Translations under genes and position numbers: made by a program | Source of the DNA: Gammaproteobacteria bacterium | Lineage (GTDB): Bacteria > Pseudomonadota > Gammaproteobacteria > UBA6429 > Thiohalophilaceae | Assembly (NCBI GenBank): GCA_029880425.1 | Contig: JAOUOK010000049.1 | Location: forward strand, 1 to 8,496 | DNA: 8,496 nt | Direction: 5' to 3' | Part shown: positions 1-7,085 of the stretch, piece by piece | Layout of the letters: each line of letters opens with the position of its first letter | Numbering within the stretch: the first letter of the stretch is position 1 | Notes under the pieces: model-generated | What the model was told of the DNA's origin: nothing | The model's database searches: none | Seen by the model: only the letters and a program-made list of their open reading frames with translations

Positions 1-623
1 ACATCGATCTCTATCTTGCTTCTCAATCTCCACGGCGCCGTGAATTATTAACCCAGCTGGGTATTAACTTTGACGTACTGGATATTGATATTGATGAAAC
101 TCAAAAAGCGAATGAAACAGCAGAAGATTATGTAACACGCTTAGCAAGGGAAAAGGCTATCGCGGGCTGGAGTCACGAAAAGTCACAGCTAAAATCACAA
201 CGAAAAAATATACCTGTGCTGGGCTCGGATACTTCGGTGGTGATTGATGGAATCATTCTAGGTAAACCCAAAGATTCTTCGGATGCTTGCAGCATGTTGA
301 AACGCCTGTCTGGCCAGACTCACCAGGTCATGACCGCGGTGGCATTGCTTAACCCTCTCTCAAATACGACCCAAAATGAGCAATATGAACTCCATAGTAT
401 AATAAATGTCAGTGATGTGAGCTTCAAAGTTTTATCAGACCGGGAAATAGCGCAGTATGTAGAGTCAGGTGAAGGGGAAGACAAGGCGGGGTCCTATGCT
501 ATCCAGGGCAAGGCAGCCGCGTATATCACGCACTTAGCGGGTAGTTACTCAGGGGTAATGGGTTTACCCTTATTCGAAACAGTCGAACTTCTAAAAAAAT
601 CAGCTATTAGCACAGATTTCTAA
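1..623 (+). CDS. maf: Maf family nucleoside triphosphate pyrophosphatase, YhdE type (5' end missing)
   Basis: The reading frame is open from the left edge (first whole codon at position 3) and gives 206 residues to the TAA at 621-623; only a few N-terminal residues should be missing. In window numbering the Maf signature SQSPRR is at residues 7-12, the GSDT block with the presumed catalytic Asp is at 74-77 (D76), GKP with a conserved Lys is at 87-89, SGQTHQVMTAV is at 103-113, and DKAG-Y-IQG is at 160-169, followed by GLP at 187-189. Family knowledge: these cytosolic enzymes cleave dTTP, UTP and modified pyrimidine nucleotides to the monophosphate plus pyrophosphate, and are also linked to septum inhibition. 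Similarity is closer to E. coli YhdE than to YceF (m7GTP). Compared with YhdE there are short insertions before GSDT and after TAVAL, and the C-terminal tail is shorter. The GTG at 216 lies inside the gene and is not the start. The gene is followed by rng after 38 nt, the same neighbour as in E. coli. Confidence 0.96.
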   Translation, partial: IDLYLASQSPRRRELLTQLGINFDVLDIDIDETQKANETAEDYVTRLAREKAIAGWSHEKSQLKSQRKNIPVLGSDTSVVIDGIILGKPKDSSDACSMLKRLSGQTHQVMTAVALLNPLSNTTQNEQYELHSIINVSDVSFKVLSDREIAQYVESGEGEDKAGSYAIQGKAAAYITHLAGSYSGVMGLPLFETVELLKKSAISTDF

Positions 624-650
624 GTAGTATCATAGACTTAGAACAGTTTA

Positions 651-656
651 AAAGGA
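651..656 (+). promoter_or_regulatory. Shine-Dalgarno site of rng
   Basis: AAAGGA lies 5 nt before the ATG at 662. It is the only clear Shine-Dalgarno among the gene starts visible in this window, and it supports the 662 start, which also matches the N-terminus of E. coli RNase G. Confidence 0.7.
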
Positions 657-661
657 TACAT

Positions 662-2128
662 ATGAGTGAAGAATTACTGATAAATGTCACCCCGCAAGAA
701 ACACGCGTGGCCTATGTTGAAAACGGTGTATTACAGGAAGTTCATATTGAGCGTGAGCGTAAGCGTGGCCTGGTGGGTAATATATATAAAGGTAAGGTTG
801 TGCGGGTTTTGCCTGGTATGCAGGCGGCTTTTTTAGAAGTCGGCCTGGATAGAACCGCTTTTTTACATGTCTCTGACATTGCCCAGCCGAACGGGAAAAA
901 TGGAGATGGTGGTGAGCCATCTGACATCATCATGGAATTATTACGTGAAGGTCAGGAAGTCATGGTGCAGGTGGTTAAAGATCCCATGGGCACCAAGGGG
1001 GCACGTTTAACGACACAAATTTCTTTCCCGTCTCGCTACCTGGTATACATGCCGGGCATTTCTCACGTGGGTATTTCACAACGCATAGAGGATGAAACTG
1101 AAAGGCAAAGATTAAAAGATGTTATTTCAGGTTTTGCCCCGGAGTTTGAACAGGGTGGGTATATTGCGCGTACCGTGGCAGAAGGTATCCCGGAAGAAGC
1201 CATCTATAAAGATATGCAGTTTTTGCAAAAGATCTGGATGAATATAGTTGAACGCTACAAAGAATCAAAAACAGGGACACTGATCCATGAAGATATGTCA
1301 CTGGTTATGCGCACCATGCGTGATTTAAGTGGTATTGATATTGAGAAAGTCAGGATTGATTCACGTTCAACTTATGACAAGGTGAAAAAGTTTGCCGAAA
1401 AATTTATTCCTGAACTGGAAAACCGGATTGAACATTATCCTGGTGAACGCCCGGTATTTGATCTTTATGGTGTTGAAGACGAGATTCAAAAAGCACTGGA
1501 AAGAAAAGTGCCGCTTAAGTCCGGTGGTTATTTGATTATCGATCAAACGGAAGCCATGACCACTATTGATGTTAATACCGGTGCTTTTGTTGGACATCGA
1601 AATTTAGAAGAAACCATCTTCAAGACAAACCTTGAGTCCGCGTATGCCATCGTTCGCCAGTTACGTTTGCGCAACCTTGGGGGCATTATTATTATAGATT
1701 TTATTGATATGTCCGATATTGAACACAGGAGGCAAGTGTTGCGTGCGCTGGAGAAACATCTTGAGAATGATCACGCTAAAACAAATGTTTGTGATGTTTC
1801 TTCATTAGGGCTTGTTGAAATGACAAGAAAACGTACCCGTGAAAGTCTTGAACATATCCTGTGCGAACCCTGTCATTACTGCCAGGGGCGGGCATCATTA
1901 AAAACGGTAGAGACGGTTTGCTATGAAATTTTCCGTGAAATTATTCGTGAAGCACGGCAGTTTGAAGCACAGGAATTTCTGATACTTGCGGCACAACCCG
2001 TTGTCGACATGATGCTTGATGAAGAATCAACCAGTATAGCTCAGCTTGAAGATTTTATTGGAAAACCTTTACGCTTCCAGGTTGAGACGGAATATAACCA
2101 GGAACATTTTGATGTTGTTCTAATGTAA
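662..2128 (+). CDS. rng: Ribonuclease G
   Basis: This endoribonuclease of the RNase E/G family processes 16S rRNA 5' ends and degrades some mRNAs, preferring 5'-monophosphorylated, single-stranded AU-rich RNA. It has 488 residues, against 489 in E. coli RNase G, and aligns end to end from MSEELLINVTP to NQEHFDVVLM. Visible parts: an S1 RNA-binding domain at about residues 37-127, with a Gly/Asn-rich loop at about 75-87 in place of the E. coli loop; the 5'-sensor pair R170-T171 in YIARTVAEG; the DNase I-like catalytic core with Mg2+ ligands D303 (TTIDVNTG) and D346 (IIIDFIDM); and the zinc-link cysteines C404 and C407, with a third Cys at 401 as in E. coli RNase G. It lacks the long C-terminal scaffold of RNase E, so rng is the right call, not rne. 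It ends in tandem in-frame stops (TAA 2126-2128, TGA 2129-2131). It lies 38 nt after maf and 26 nt before yhdP, consistent with co-transcription. Confidence 0.98.
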   Translation: MSEELLINVTPQETRVAYVENGVLQEVHIERERKRGLVGNIYKGKVVRVLPGMQAAFLEVGLDRTAFLHVSDIAQPNGKNGDGGEPSDIIMELLREGQEVMVQVVKDPMGTKGARLTTQISFPSRYLVYMPGISHVGISQRIEDETERQRLKDVISGFAPEFEQGGYIARTVAEGIPEEAIYKDMQFLQKIWMNIVERYKESKTGTLIHEDMSLVMRTMRDLSGIDIEKVRIDSRSTYDKVKKFAEKFIPELENRIEHYPGERPVFDLYGVEDEIQKALERKVPLKSGGYLIIDQTEAMTTIDVNTGAFVGHRNLEETIFKTNLESAYAIVRQLRLRNLGGIIIIDFIDMSDIEHRRQVLRALEKHLENDHAKTNVCDVSSLGLVEMTRKRTRESLEHILCEPCHYCQGRASLKTVETVCYEIFREIIREARQFEAQEFLILAAQPVVDMMLDEESTSIAQLEDFIGKPLRFQVETEYNQEHFDVVLM

Positions 2129-2154
2129 TGAGTTTTAACAGCAATTAAACACTG

Positions 2155-5100
2155 ATGGCAAAAAATCACCCGTTATTTCATAAGTTTAAAACTGTTATTG
2201 GCTACAGCATTGCCACTGTAGTCATCATTGCAGCTTTGACTGTGTCCGGGTTGCGTTTAATGCTTTCAACAGCAAACGTGTACCAGTATGAAGTTGAACA
2301 ACTGGCATCTAACCTGTTTAAACAGCCGGTTAAAATAGGTCGAATGGATGCCAGGCTTACCGGTTTAACGCCAACCCTGGTATTTCATAACCTTGAACTA
2401 CTTTCAAGCAAAACCAACAGGCCACTCTTTTCTCTTGCACGGGCTGATGTAGGCATTTTGTTTAAAGACCTTATCTTTAAACAGAAAATTACGCCTGCTC
2501 AATTAACGATAAGCGGTATGAACCTCTTTGTGACCCGTACCGTTGAAGGACATTTTAAGGTTAAAGGTGTTGATTTAGCTATAGCTAACAAGAGTGAAGT
2601 AACAGAATCAAATCAATTTTTTGAGCGTTGGTTATTACAACAAGGTGAAGTCGCAATAGAAGACAGTACCTTTGCCTGGCGGGACGACCAAAATGCCGGG
2701 CTGGTGTGGTTTTTTGATGATGTGAATATATTACTTAAGAAAACGCATGAGCGTCATCAATTATTATTATCAAGTCGATTACCTGGTGTGCTGGGCGATA
2801 AAATAAAAGTTGCGATTGACCTGGTAGGTGACCTTTCATCCCCCCGGGACTGGGATATTAAAAGCTATATAGAAAGCAATAAACTGAACCTGGCACCACT
2901 ACAAAAATATATCAGTAACAAAAATATTAATCTTATTGAAGGTGTTGCTGATTTTAAATTATGGCTGGACTGGAAAAAAGAAAGTGTACAGCATTTAAGC
3001 GGTGATATTGAACTTAACAAAGTAAAGTATCGCCTTAATAAGAAGAAAGCTATTAGCTTAAAACATGTTTCAGGAATTTTTGATGGCTACCTGACCGAAA
3101 CCAAGCTCTGGAACGTGAGTATTGATCGTTTTAATTATGAAAGTGATGCAAGGGTATTAAACAATACTGATTTTTCATTAGCTTTAAGCTACCGGGACAA
3201 GGAAATTGATTCATTTTATATTCATGCTAAACAGTTGCAGTTAAATGCGATCTCAAAAATCATCCTTGACAATCATTTCGCAAGTGAAAAACATGAAAAT
3301 CAAATTAAAAACATGGCTGCGCAGGGAGATGTTCAGGACTTATTTATCGCGTGGCAAGATAACAACCTTTACAAGTTAAATGCACGGTTTAAAGAACTGG
3401 GTATTAATGCAATGGGTAATGTTCCCAAATTAAAAAAGATATCCGGAAATATTAAGTATGAAGAGCAAAAAGGTACAGTTTCAATTTCATCAAAAAATTC
3501 TACCGTTGGCTTCCCAAAACTATTTCGCAATGATTTTAATGTGGAACACCTGGATGCTGATATTGAGTTTTTGAATTTTAAACAGGGCATACTTTTTAAT
3601 ATTGATCGTATTGAATCAAAAAGTTCAGAGGTGAGTTCTGTTTCTGCGGTTAAATTGTGGTTGCCAAAAGATGACTCATCACCTTATATGGATTTGCAAA
3701 CTTATTTATCGAATGGAGATGTTTCTAAAACATCTTATTACTTGCCCACGGCTATAATGGATAAATCACTGGTGAAATGGCTGGAATCTGCTTTGCTCGG
3801 TGGTAAGTTGAATAAAGGAACCGTGCTCTTTAATGGAAAATTAGATGAGTTTCCTTTTAGAAATAAAGAAGGCGAGTTTACTGTCGGCATAGAAGCATCT
3901 GATTTTCATTTTAACTATAAAGAAGGCTGGCCTGAAATCAGTAAATCAACGCTGTCAGGTGTTTTTACCGGGCAGGGAATGAAGCTCAATATGAGCGGTG
4001 GAGAGGTAAGTAAAAATGTACTTTCAGCATCATCTGCTGAAATTAAATCTTTCTCAGCGGCGGAAGTTGAACTGGATCTTGCTGCAACAGGCTCTACTCA
4101 CAATACCCTGCAGTTTTTAATTAATAGCCCGATTTTGCCAGAGGCAAAGAAAACGGTTAATTCTATGAAATTGACAGGCCAGGTTAAAACCAGGGTTAAA
4201 GTGAATATCCCCTTGGCGCAATCATTACAAAAAAATAAAAAAATAACGTATTCCGGTTCGGCTGAATTGAACAATGTCGCGTTGTATATGCTTGACAATA
4301 AAATTGATATTACAAAAGGATTTGGAACGGTTGAATTTAGTAATAATGGTGTTTCGAGTAATACATTGTCCGGTAATATTATTGGTAAACCTGCCACGTT
4401 TGTTGTTTCATCTACTGATAAAAATATCATGGTTAGTGCAGATGGAAGTATTGATGCCCAGGAAATTTTAACTAAGTTTGATATCCCGGGAGCGAAAAAT
4501 ATTTCTGGGACTACACCTATCCAGGCAAGTATGAACTTTCCAGTTAGCAGCAAGAATAAACGTTACCCTTTATTAAGTGTAAAAAGTGATTTGACGGGTG
4601 TGAAGAGTGTATTGCCAGAAAAATTTCATAAAAATGAGGATGATGCACAAGAATTTGAATTTACTACTCACTTTGTTGGTAATGACTGGGTGCAGGTTGG
4701 CATTGAGTTTGGAAATAAAGGTTCAGTAATTTTAGAGCTCGATCAGTCAAAGAAAAAACCATTTTTGCGAAAAGGCGCGGTTTCTATTTCCAGTAACAAG
4801 GCCGAATTACCACGAAAAAATATTTTATATATTGATGGCTCGGTTAAAAGTATTAACCTGCAAAAGTGGAACAGTGCACTTGGATTAGATGGGGTGAGGG
4901 GGAAGCAAACCTTTTTTGTGAAGCCGGTGGTTTTTAACCTGGATGAACTTAAAATCATTACAACAGATGAAAAGGATACTGTTGCAAAAACAGTTTCAAT
5001 TCCCGGGGATTTCCCTGTCTTTGAAGGAATTGTTAAGAAATTTCATTTAAATAATGATTTTATTGGGAGGCTTGATTTTAAGGTATCACGAAAAAAATAT

Positions 5101-5826
5101 GGGTTACACCTTGATGAACTTATCATTTCTTCCAGAAATATGAAGATTTTTTCACATGGTGACTGGCTCTATACCAAGGGCAAACATAATACCAATATGA
5201 ACTTTACTCTTAGTAGTCATAATTTTGGTGCAATGTTAACTGACCTGGGTTACGCGGTTGTTATTGATAAAGGGACAGCCCAGGCTGTTGGTAAAATTAA
5301 CTGGAACGGAACGCCGACTCAATTTTCTTTAAAAAGGTTAAATGCTGAAATTCAGCTTAAGCTTAAAGATGGCAGCCTGCTGGATGTTGACCCCGGTGCG
5401 GGCCGCTTGTTAGGTTTATTCAGTTTGTCTGCTTTGCCGCGTCGAATTTTTGGGGACTTTAAAGATACCTCTAAAAAAGGATTCAGCTTTGATAGCGCCA
5501 GCGGGGAGATTAGAATTGAAGAAGGTGATGTTTATACCGATGAGTTTGAGCTTAATAGCCCTATTGCAAATGTCCTGGTAAGTGGCCGGGTTGGTCTGGT
5601 AGACAGGGATTATGATAATGTTATCGAGGTTATTCCTGATGTGGGTAGCGGTGTTGCGGGGGTGACCGCCTTGCTGGTTAATTTACCTGCGGGTATAGGG
5701 CTCTGGATACTTGATAAAGTTACCGGGGAACAGTTTGATGAAGCATCATCAAAAATTTATGATGTGACAGGAACTTGGGATAACCCCGAGATTGTATTAC
5801 GCTCTGTGGATGCAGATACTGAGTAG
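2155..5826 (+). CDS. yhdP: YhdP family AsmA-like envelope protein, phospholipid transport
   Basis: This 1223-residue protein (E. coli YhdP has about 1266) has one N-terminal membrane anchor at about residues 13-36 after a basic HKFK stretch; the rest is predicted periplasmic, rich in alternating beta-strand patterns. Segments that align with E. coli YhdP: about 537-595 (KSLVKWLESALLGG, then LFNGKLDEFPF), about 671-740 (LTGQVKTRVKVNIPL, then GFGTVEF), and the AsmA-like C-terminal region at about 1070-1165 (GAGRLLGLFSL, RRIFGDFKDT, KGFSFDS). A hydrophobic Gly/Val/Leu stretch at about 1163-1189 matches the family's C-terminal helix. Family knowledge: with TamB and YdbH it forms a redundant set of bridge-like proteins carrying phospholipids from inner to outer membrane, and it affects the permeability barrier and enterobacterial common antigen. 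An in-frame TAA at 2146-2148 prevents any earlier ATG start, but no good Shine-Dalgarno precedes 2155. I see no cysteine in the protein. Sequence conservation is low apart from these blocks, as usual for the family. Confidence 0.95.
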   Translation: MAKNHPLFHKFKTVIGYSIATVVIIAALTVSGLRLMLSTANVYQYEVEQLASNLFKQPVKIGRMDARLTGLTPTLVFHNLELLSSKTNRPLFSLARADVGILFKDLIFKQKITPAQLTISGMNLFVTRTVEGHFKVKGVDLAIANKSEVTESNQFFERWLLQQGEVAIEDSTFAWRDDQNAGLVWFFDDVNILLKKTHERHQLLLSSRLPGVLGDKIKVAIDLVGDLSSPRDWDIKSYIESNKLNLAPLQKYISNKNINLIEGVADFKLWLDWKKESVQHLSGDIELNKVKYRLNKKKAISLKHVSGIFDGYLTETKLWNVSIDRFNYESDARVLNNTDFSLALSYRDKEIDSFYIHAKQLQLNAISKIILDNHFASEKHENQIKNMAAQGDVQDLFIAWQDNNLYKLNARFKELGINAMGNVPKLKKISGNIKYEEQKGTVSISSKNSTVGFPKLFRNDFNVEHLDADIEFLNFKQGILFNIDRIESKSSEVSSVSAVKLWLPKDDSSPYMDLQTYLSNGDVSKTSYYLPTAIMDKSLVKWLESALLGGKLNKGTVLFNGKLDEFPFRNKEGEFTVGIEASDFHFNYKEGWPEISKSTLSGVFTGQGMKLNMSGGEVSKNVLSASSAEIKSFSAAEVELDLAATGSTHNTLQFLINSPILPEAKKTVNSMKLTGQVKTRVKVNIPLAQSLQKNKKITYSGSAELNNVALYMLDNKIDITKGFGTVEFSNNGVSSNTLSGNIIGKPATFVVSSTDKNIMVSADGSIDAQEILTKFDIPGAKNISGTTPIQASMNFPVSSKNKRYPLLSVKSDLTGVKSVLPEKFHKNEDDAQEFEFTTHFVGNDWVQVGIEFGNKGSVILELDQSKKKPFLRKGAVSISSNKAELPRKNILYIDGSVKSINLQKWNSALGLDGVRGKQTFFVKPVVFNLDELKIITTDEKDTVAKTVSIPGDFPVFEGIVKKFHLNNDFIGRLDFKVSRKKYGLHLDELIISSRNMKIFSHGDWLYTKGKHNTNMNFTLSSHNFGAMLTDLGYAVVIDKGTAQAVGKINWNGTPTQFSLKRLNAEIQLKLKDGSLLDVDPGAGRLLGLFSLSALPRRIFGDFKDTSKKGFSFDSASGEIRIEEGDVYTDEFELNSPIANVLVSGRVGLVDRDYDNVIEVIPDVGSGVAGVTALLVNLPAGIGLWILDKVTGEQFDEASSKIYDVTGTWDNPEIVLRSVDADTE

Positions 5827-5842
5827 TTTTTGAATGCTTTAA

Positions 5843-5857
5843 CGTAGTCACTCTACG
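5843..5857 (+). other. Small inverted repeat after yhdP (weak hairpin)
   Basis: CGTAG (5843-5847) and CTACG (5853-5857) form a 5-bp stem with a TCACT loop, 17 nt after the yhdP stop. The only T-run is TTTT at 5862-5865, four bases beyond the stem. The stem is too short and the T-run too distant for a convincing intrinsic terminator. It could be an attenuating or processing hairpin, or chance. Confidence 0.25.
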
Positions 5858-5866
5858 CCGCTTTTA

Positions 5867-5875
5867 TGCTATGCT
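5867..5875 (+). promoter_or_regulatory. Possible extended -10 promoter before the small exported-protein gene
   Basis: TGC-TATGCT fits the extended -10 pattern TGn-TATAAT, with the hexamer at 5870-5875. The hexamer 17 nt upstream, GTCACT at 5847-5852, matches the -35 consensus at only three of six bases and lies inside the hairpin. Transcription would be expected to start at about 5882-5883, on or next to the ATG at 5883. This is inference from motif matching; short AT-rich gaps give such matches by chance. Confidence 0.2.
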
Positions 5876-5882
5876 TCGCCCT

Positions 5883-6215
5883 ATGAAGCGAATGATTCTA
5901 GTTGTTATCACCCTGTTTTTATCGGCAAATATTTTAGCTGCAGAGATTGAATTACTTCATGCCAGTGAATGGTCAGTACCCAAAAAAGCCAGTACGATAT
6001 TAGCCATTCCCCCGATTAAAAATAGCATGAGAAAACTGCAAAGAAATGTAAATAGTTTCTTAAAGTTAAAATATCCTGGTGGTGATGAAGGTACACTCTG
6101 GGCTAATGAGCTTAGAAGTTGGTTAATCGCGCTGGGACTCTCATCTAAACGTATTGAACTGGCACCGGGCAGTGCCATTTCTACCACCATTGAGCTCGAA
6201 GTTTTAACAAATTAA
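5883..6215 (+). CDS. Uncharacterised small exported protein
   Basis: I do not recognise a named family. From the ATG at 5883 the product is 110 residues: a typical Sec signal peptide (MKRM, hydrophobic core at about 5-13, likely cleavage after A19 or A20 in NILAAE) and a mature part of about 90 residues. There is no Cys, so it is not a lipoprotein. Notable mature segments are an early LLHASEWSVP, a central KYPGGDEG-LW, and ANELRSWLIALGLSSKRIEL followed by a C-terminal beta-like strand (TIELEVL). The charged helix, turn, then RIEL strand loosely resembles OmpA-like or CpaD-like periplasmic folds, but this is only a pattern impression. An ATG at 5871 would add MLRP, and one at 5892 would remove the basic residues; 5883 gives the best signal peptide. 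No start has a clear Shine-Dalgarno. It lies 56 nt after yhdP and 31 nt before nit on the same strand. The signal peptide, same-strand spacing and balanced composition argue that it is real; a periplasmic role linked to the envelope is inference from location only. Confidence 0.8.
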   Translation: MKRMILVVITLFLSANILAAEIELLHASEWSVPKKASTILAIPPIKNSMRKLQRNVNSFLKLKYPGGDEGTLWANELRSWLIALGLSSKRIELAPGSAISTTIELEVLTN

Positions 6216-6246
6216 CGATATTTATAACAAAACCAGAAATAATTTT

Positions 6247-7077
6247 ATGACAAAAGTAGCAGCAATCCAGATGGCCTCTGGAACAAATGTAAGTGCAAAT
6301 TTAATTGAAGCGGGCAAGCAAATAACAAATGCAGCGCAGGCCGGCGCAAAGTTGATTGTTTTACCCGAGAACTTTGCCATTATGGGATTCAAAGATGCTG
6401 ACCAGGTTAAGGTTGCTGAAGATGATGGCACAGGTCCAATCCAGGAGTTTCTGGCAGAGCAGGCTAAAAAAAATAAGGTATGGTTAATTTCAGGCACCAT
6501 CCCTATTAAATCGCTACTTAAAGACAAAGTCTATGCGGCCTGTCTGGTTTATAATGATAAAGGTGAACGTGTCAGTCGTTACAATAAGATTCACTTATTT
6601 GATGTTCACCTCGAAATTACAAATGAAACATACAATGAATCTGAAACACTTGAGGCTGGTAACGAGGTTGTAGTTGTTGACACCCCTTTCGGTAAGATAG
6701 GCATCGCTATCTGTTATGATTTACGTTTTCCTGAATTATTTCGGCAGCTGGTTTTACAGGGTGCAGAAATTATTGTTCTGCCTTCGGCCTTTACTGCAAT
6801 TACCGGTAAAGCACACTGGGAAGTTCTGTTGCGTGCCCGCGCAATAGAAAATGTTTGTTATGTCATTGCATCTGCGCAGGGCGGCTACCACGTGAACGGA
6901 AGGGAAACACATGGCGATAGTATGGTTATCGATCCATGGGGAACCATTATTGATCGCTTACCTCAGGGTTCAGGTTTTATTATGGGTGATATTGAGATCG
7001 AAAATGTCCACAAGTTGCGAAATAATTTCCCTGTTCTGCAACACCGTAAAATTTCCTGCACATTACCCCAAGAGTAA
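6247..7077 (+). CDS. Carbon-nitrogen hydrolase, probable deaminated glutathione amidase (Nit1-like)
   Basis: This 276-residue cytosolic enzyme belongs to the nitrilase superfamily and is of usual length. The catalytic triad is present: E41 (LPENF), K114 (RYNKIHLFD) and the nucleophile C156 ([12 protein letters not shown]). The region [19 protein letters not shown] (179-197), the [10 protein letters not shown] block (223-232) and the end LQHRK (264-268) resemble mammalian Nit1 strongly. Nit1 and bacterial relatives hydrolyse deaminated glutathione, a transaminase side product, to 2-oxoglutarate and Cys-Gly. The superfamily call is firm. The substrate is inferred from Nit1-like sequence, and other omega-amidase-type substrates remain possible. 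The ATG at 6247 gives the usual TKVAAIQM first strand, though no clear Shine-Dalgarno is visible. It lies 31 nt after the small exported-protein gene and 8 nt before tldD. E. coli lacks a gene at this position (yhdP is followed by tldD), whereas many other gammaproteobacteria carry a nitrilase-family gene here. Confidence 0.93.
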   Translation: MTKVAAIQMASGTNVSANLIEAGKQITNAAQAGAKLIVLPENFAIMGFKDADQVKVAEDDGTGPIQEFLAEQAKKNKVWLISGTIPIKSLLKDKVYAACLVYNDKGERVSRYNKIHLFDVHLEITNETYNESETLEAGNEVVVVDTPFGKIGIAICYDLRFPELFRQLVLQGAEIIVLPSAFTAITGKAHWEVLLRARAIENVCYVIASAQGGYHVNGRETHGDSMVIDPWGTIIDRLPQGSGFIMGDIEIENVHKLRNNFPVLQHRKISCTLPQE

Positions 7078-7085
7078 AAATCATC

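Noticed and set aside
624..661. Terminator or promoter between maf and rng
   Set aside because: The 38-nt gap shows only the Shine-Dalgarno; I found no inverted repeat with a T-run and no paired -35/-10 elements.
687..933. Two overlapping antisense open frames inside rng
   Set aside because: Both lie opposite the conserved S1 domain of RNase G and resemble no known protein.
1862..1882. Extra cysteine (C401) beside the RNase G zinc-link pair
   Set aside because: E. coli RNase G has the same three-cysteine arrangement, so it is a family trait rather than a novelty.
2126..2154. Possible stop-start coupling between rng and yhdP through the TAATGA sequence
   Set aside because: The ATG inside TAATGAG at 2128-2130 is followed in its frame by a stop soon after and is not the yhdP start, which lies 26 nt beyond the rng stop. 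The TGA is best read as a second in-frame stop for rng.
4228..4245. Two A7 runs separated by one T within yhdP (4229-4235 and 4237-4243), a possible slippage site
   Set aside because: The zero frame continues in a normal family alignment on both sides and no downstream stimulatory structure or meaningful alternative frame was seen.
4098..4553. Antisense open frame of 151 codons inside yhdP
   Set aside because: It lies wholly opposite a well-supported yhdP segment, has no recognisable domain, and AT-rich coding sequence readily leaves long hydrophobic frames on the other strand.
6222..6527. Antisense open frame of 101 codons over the nit start
   Set aside because: It is opposite the conserved N-terminal region of the nitrilase, including E41, and shows no independent support.
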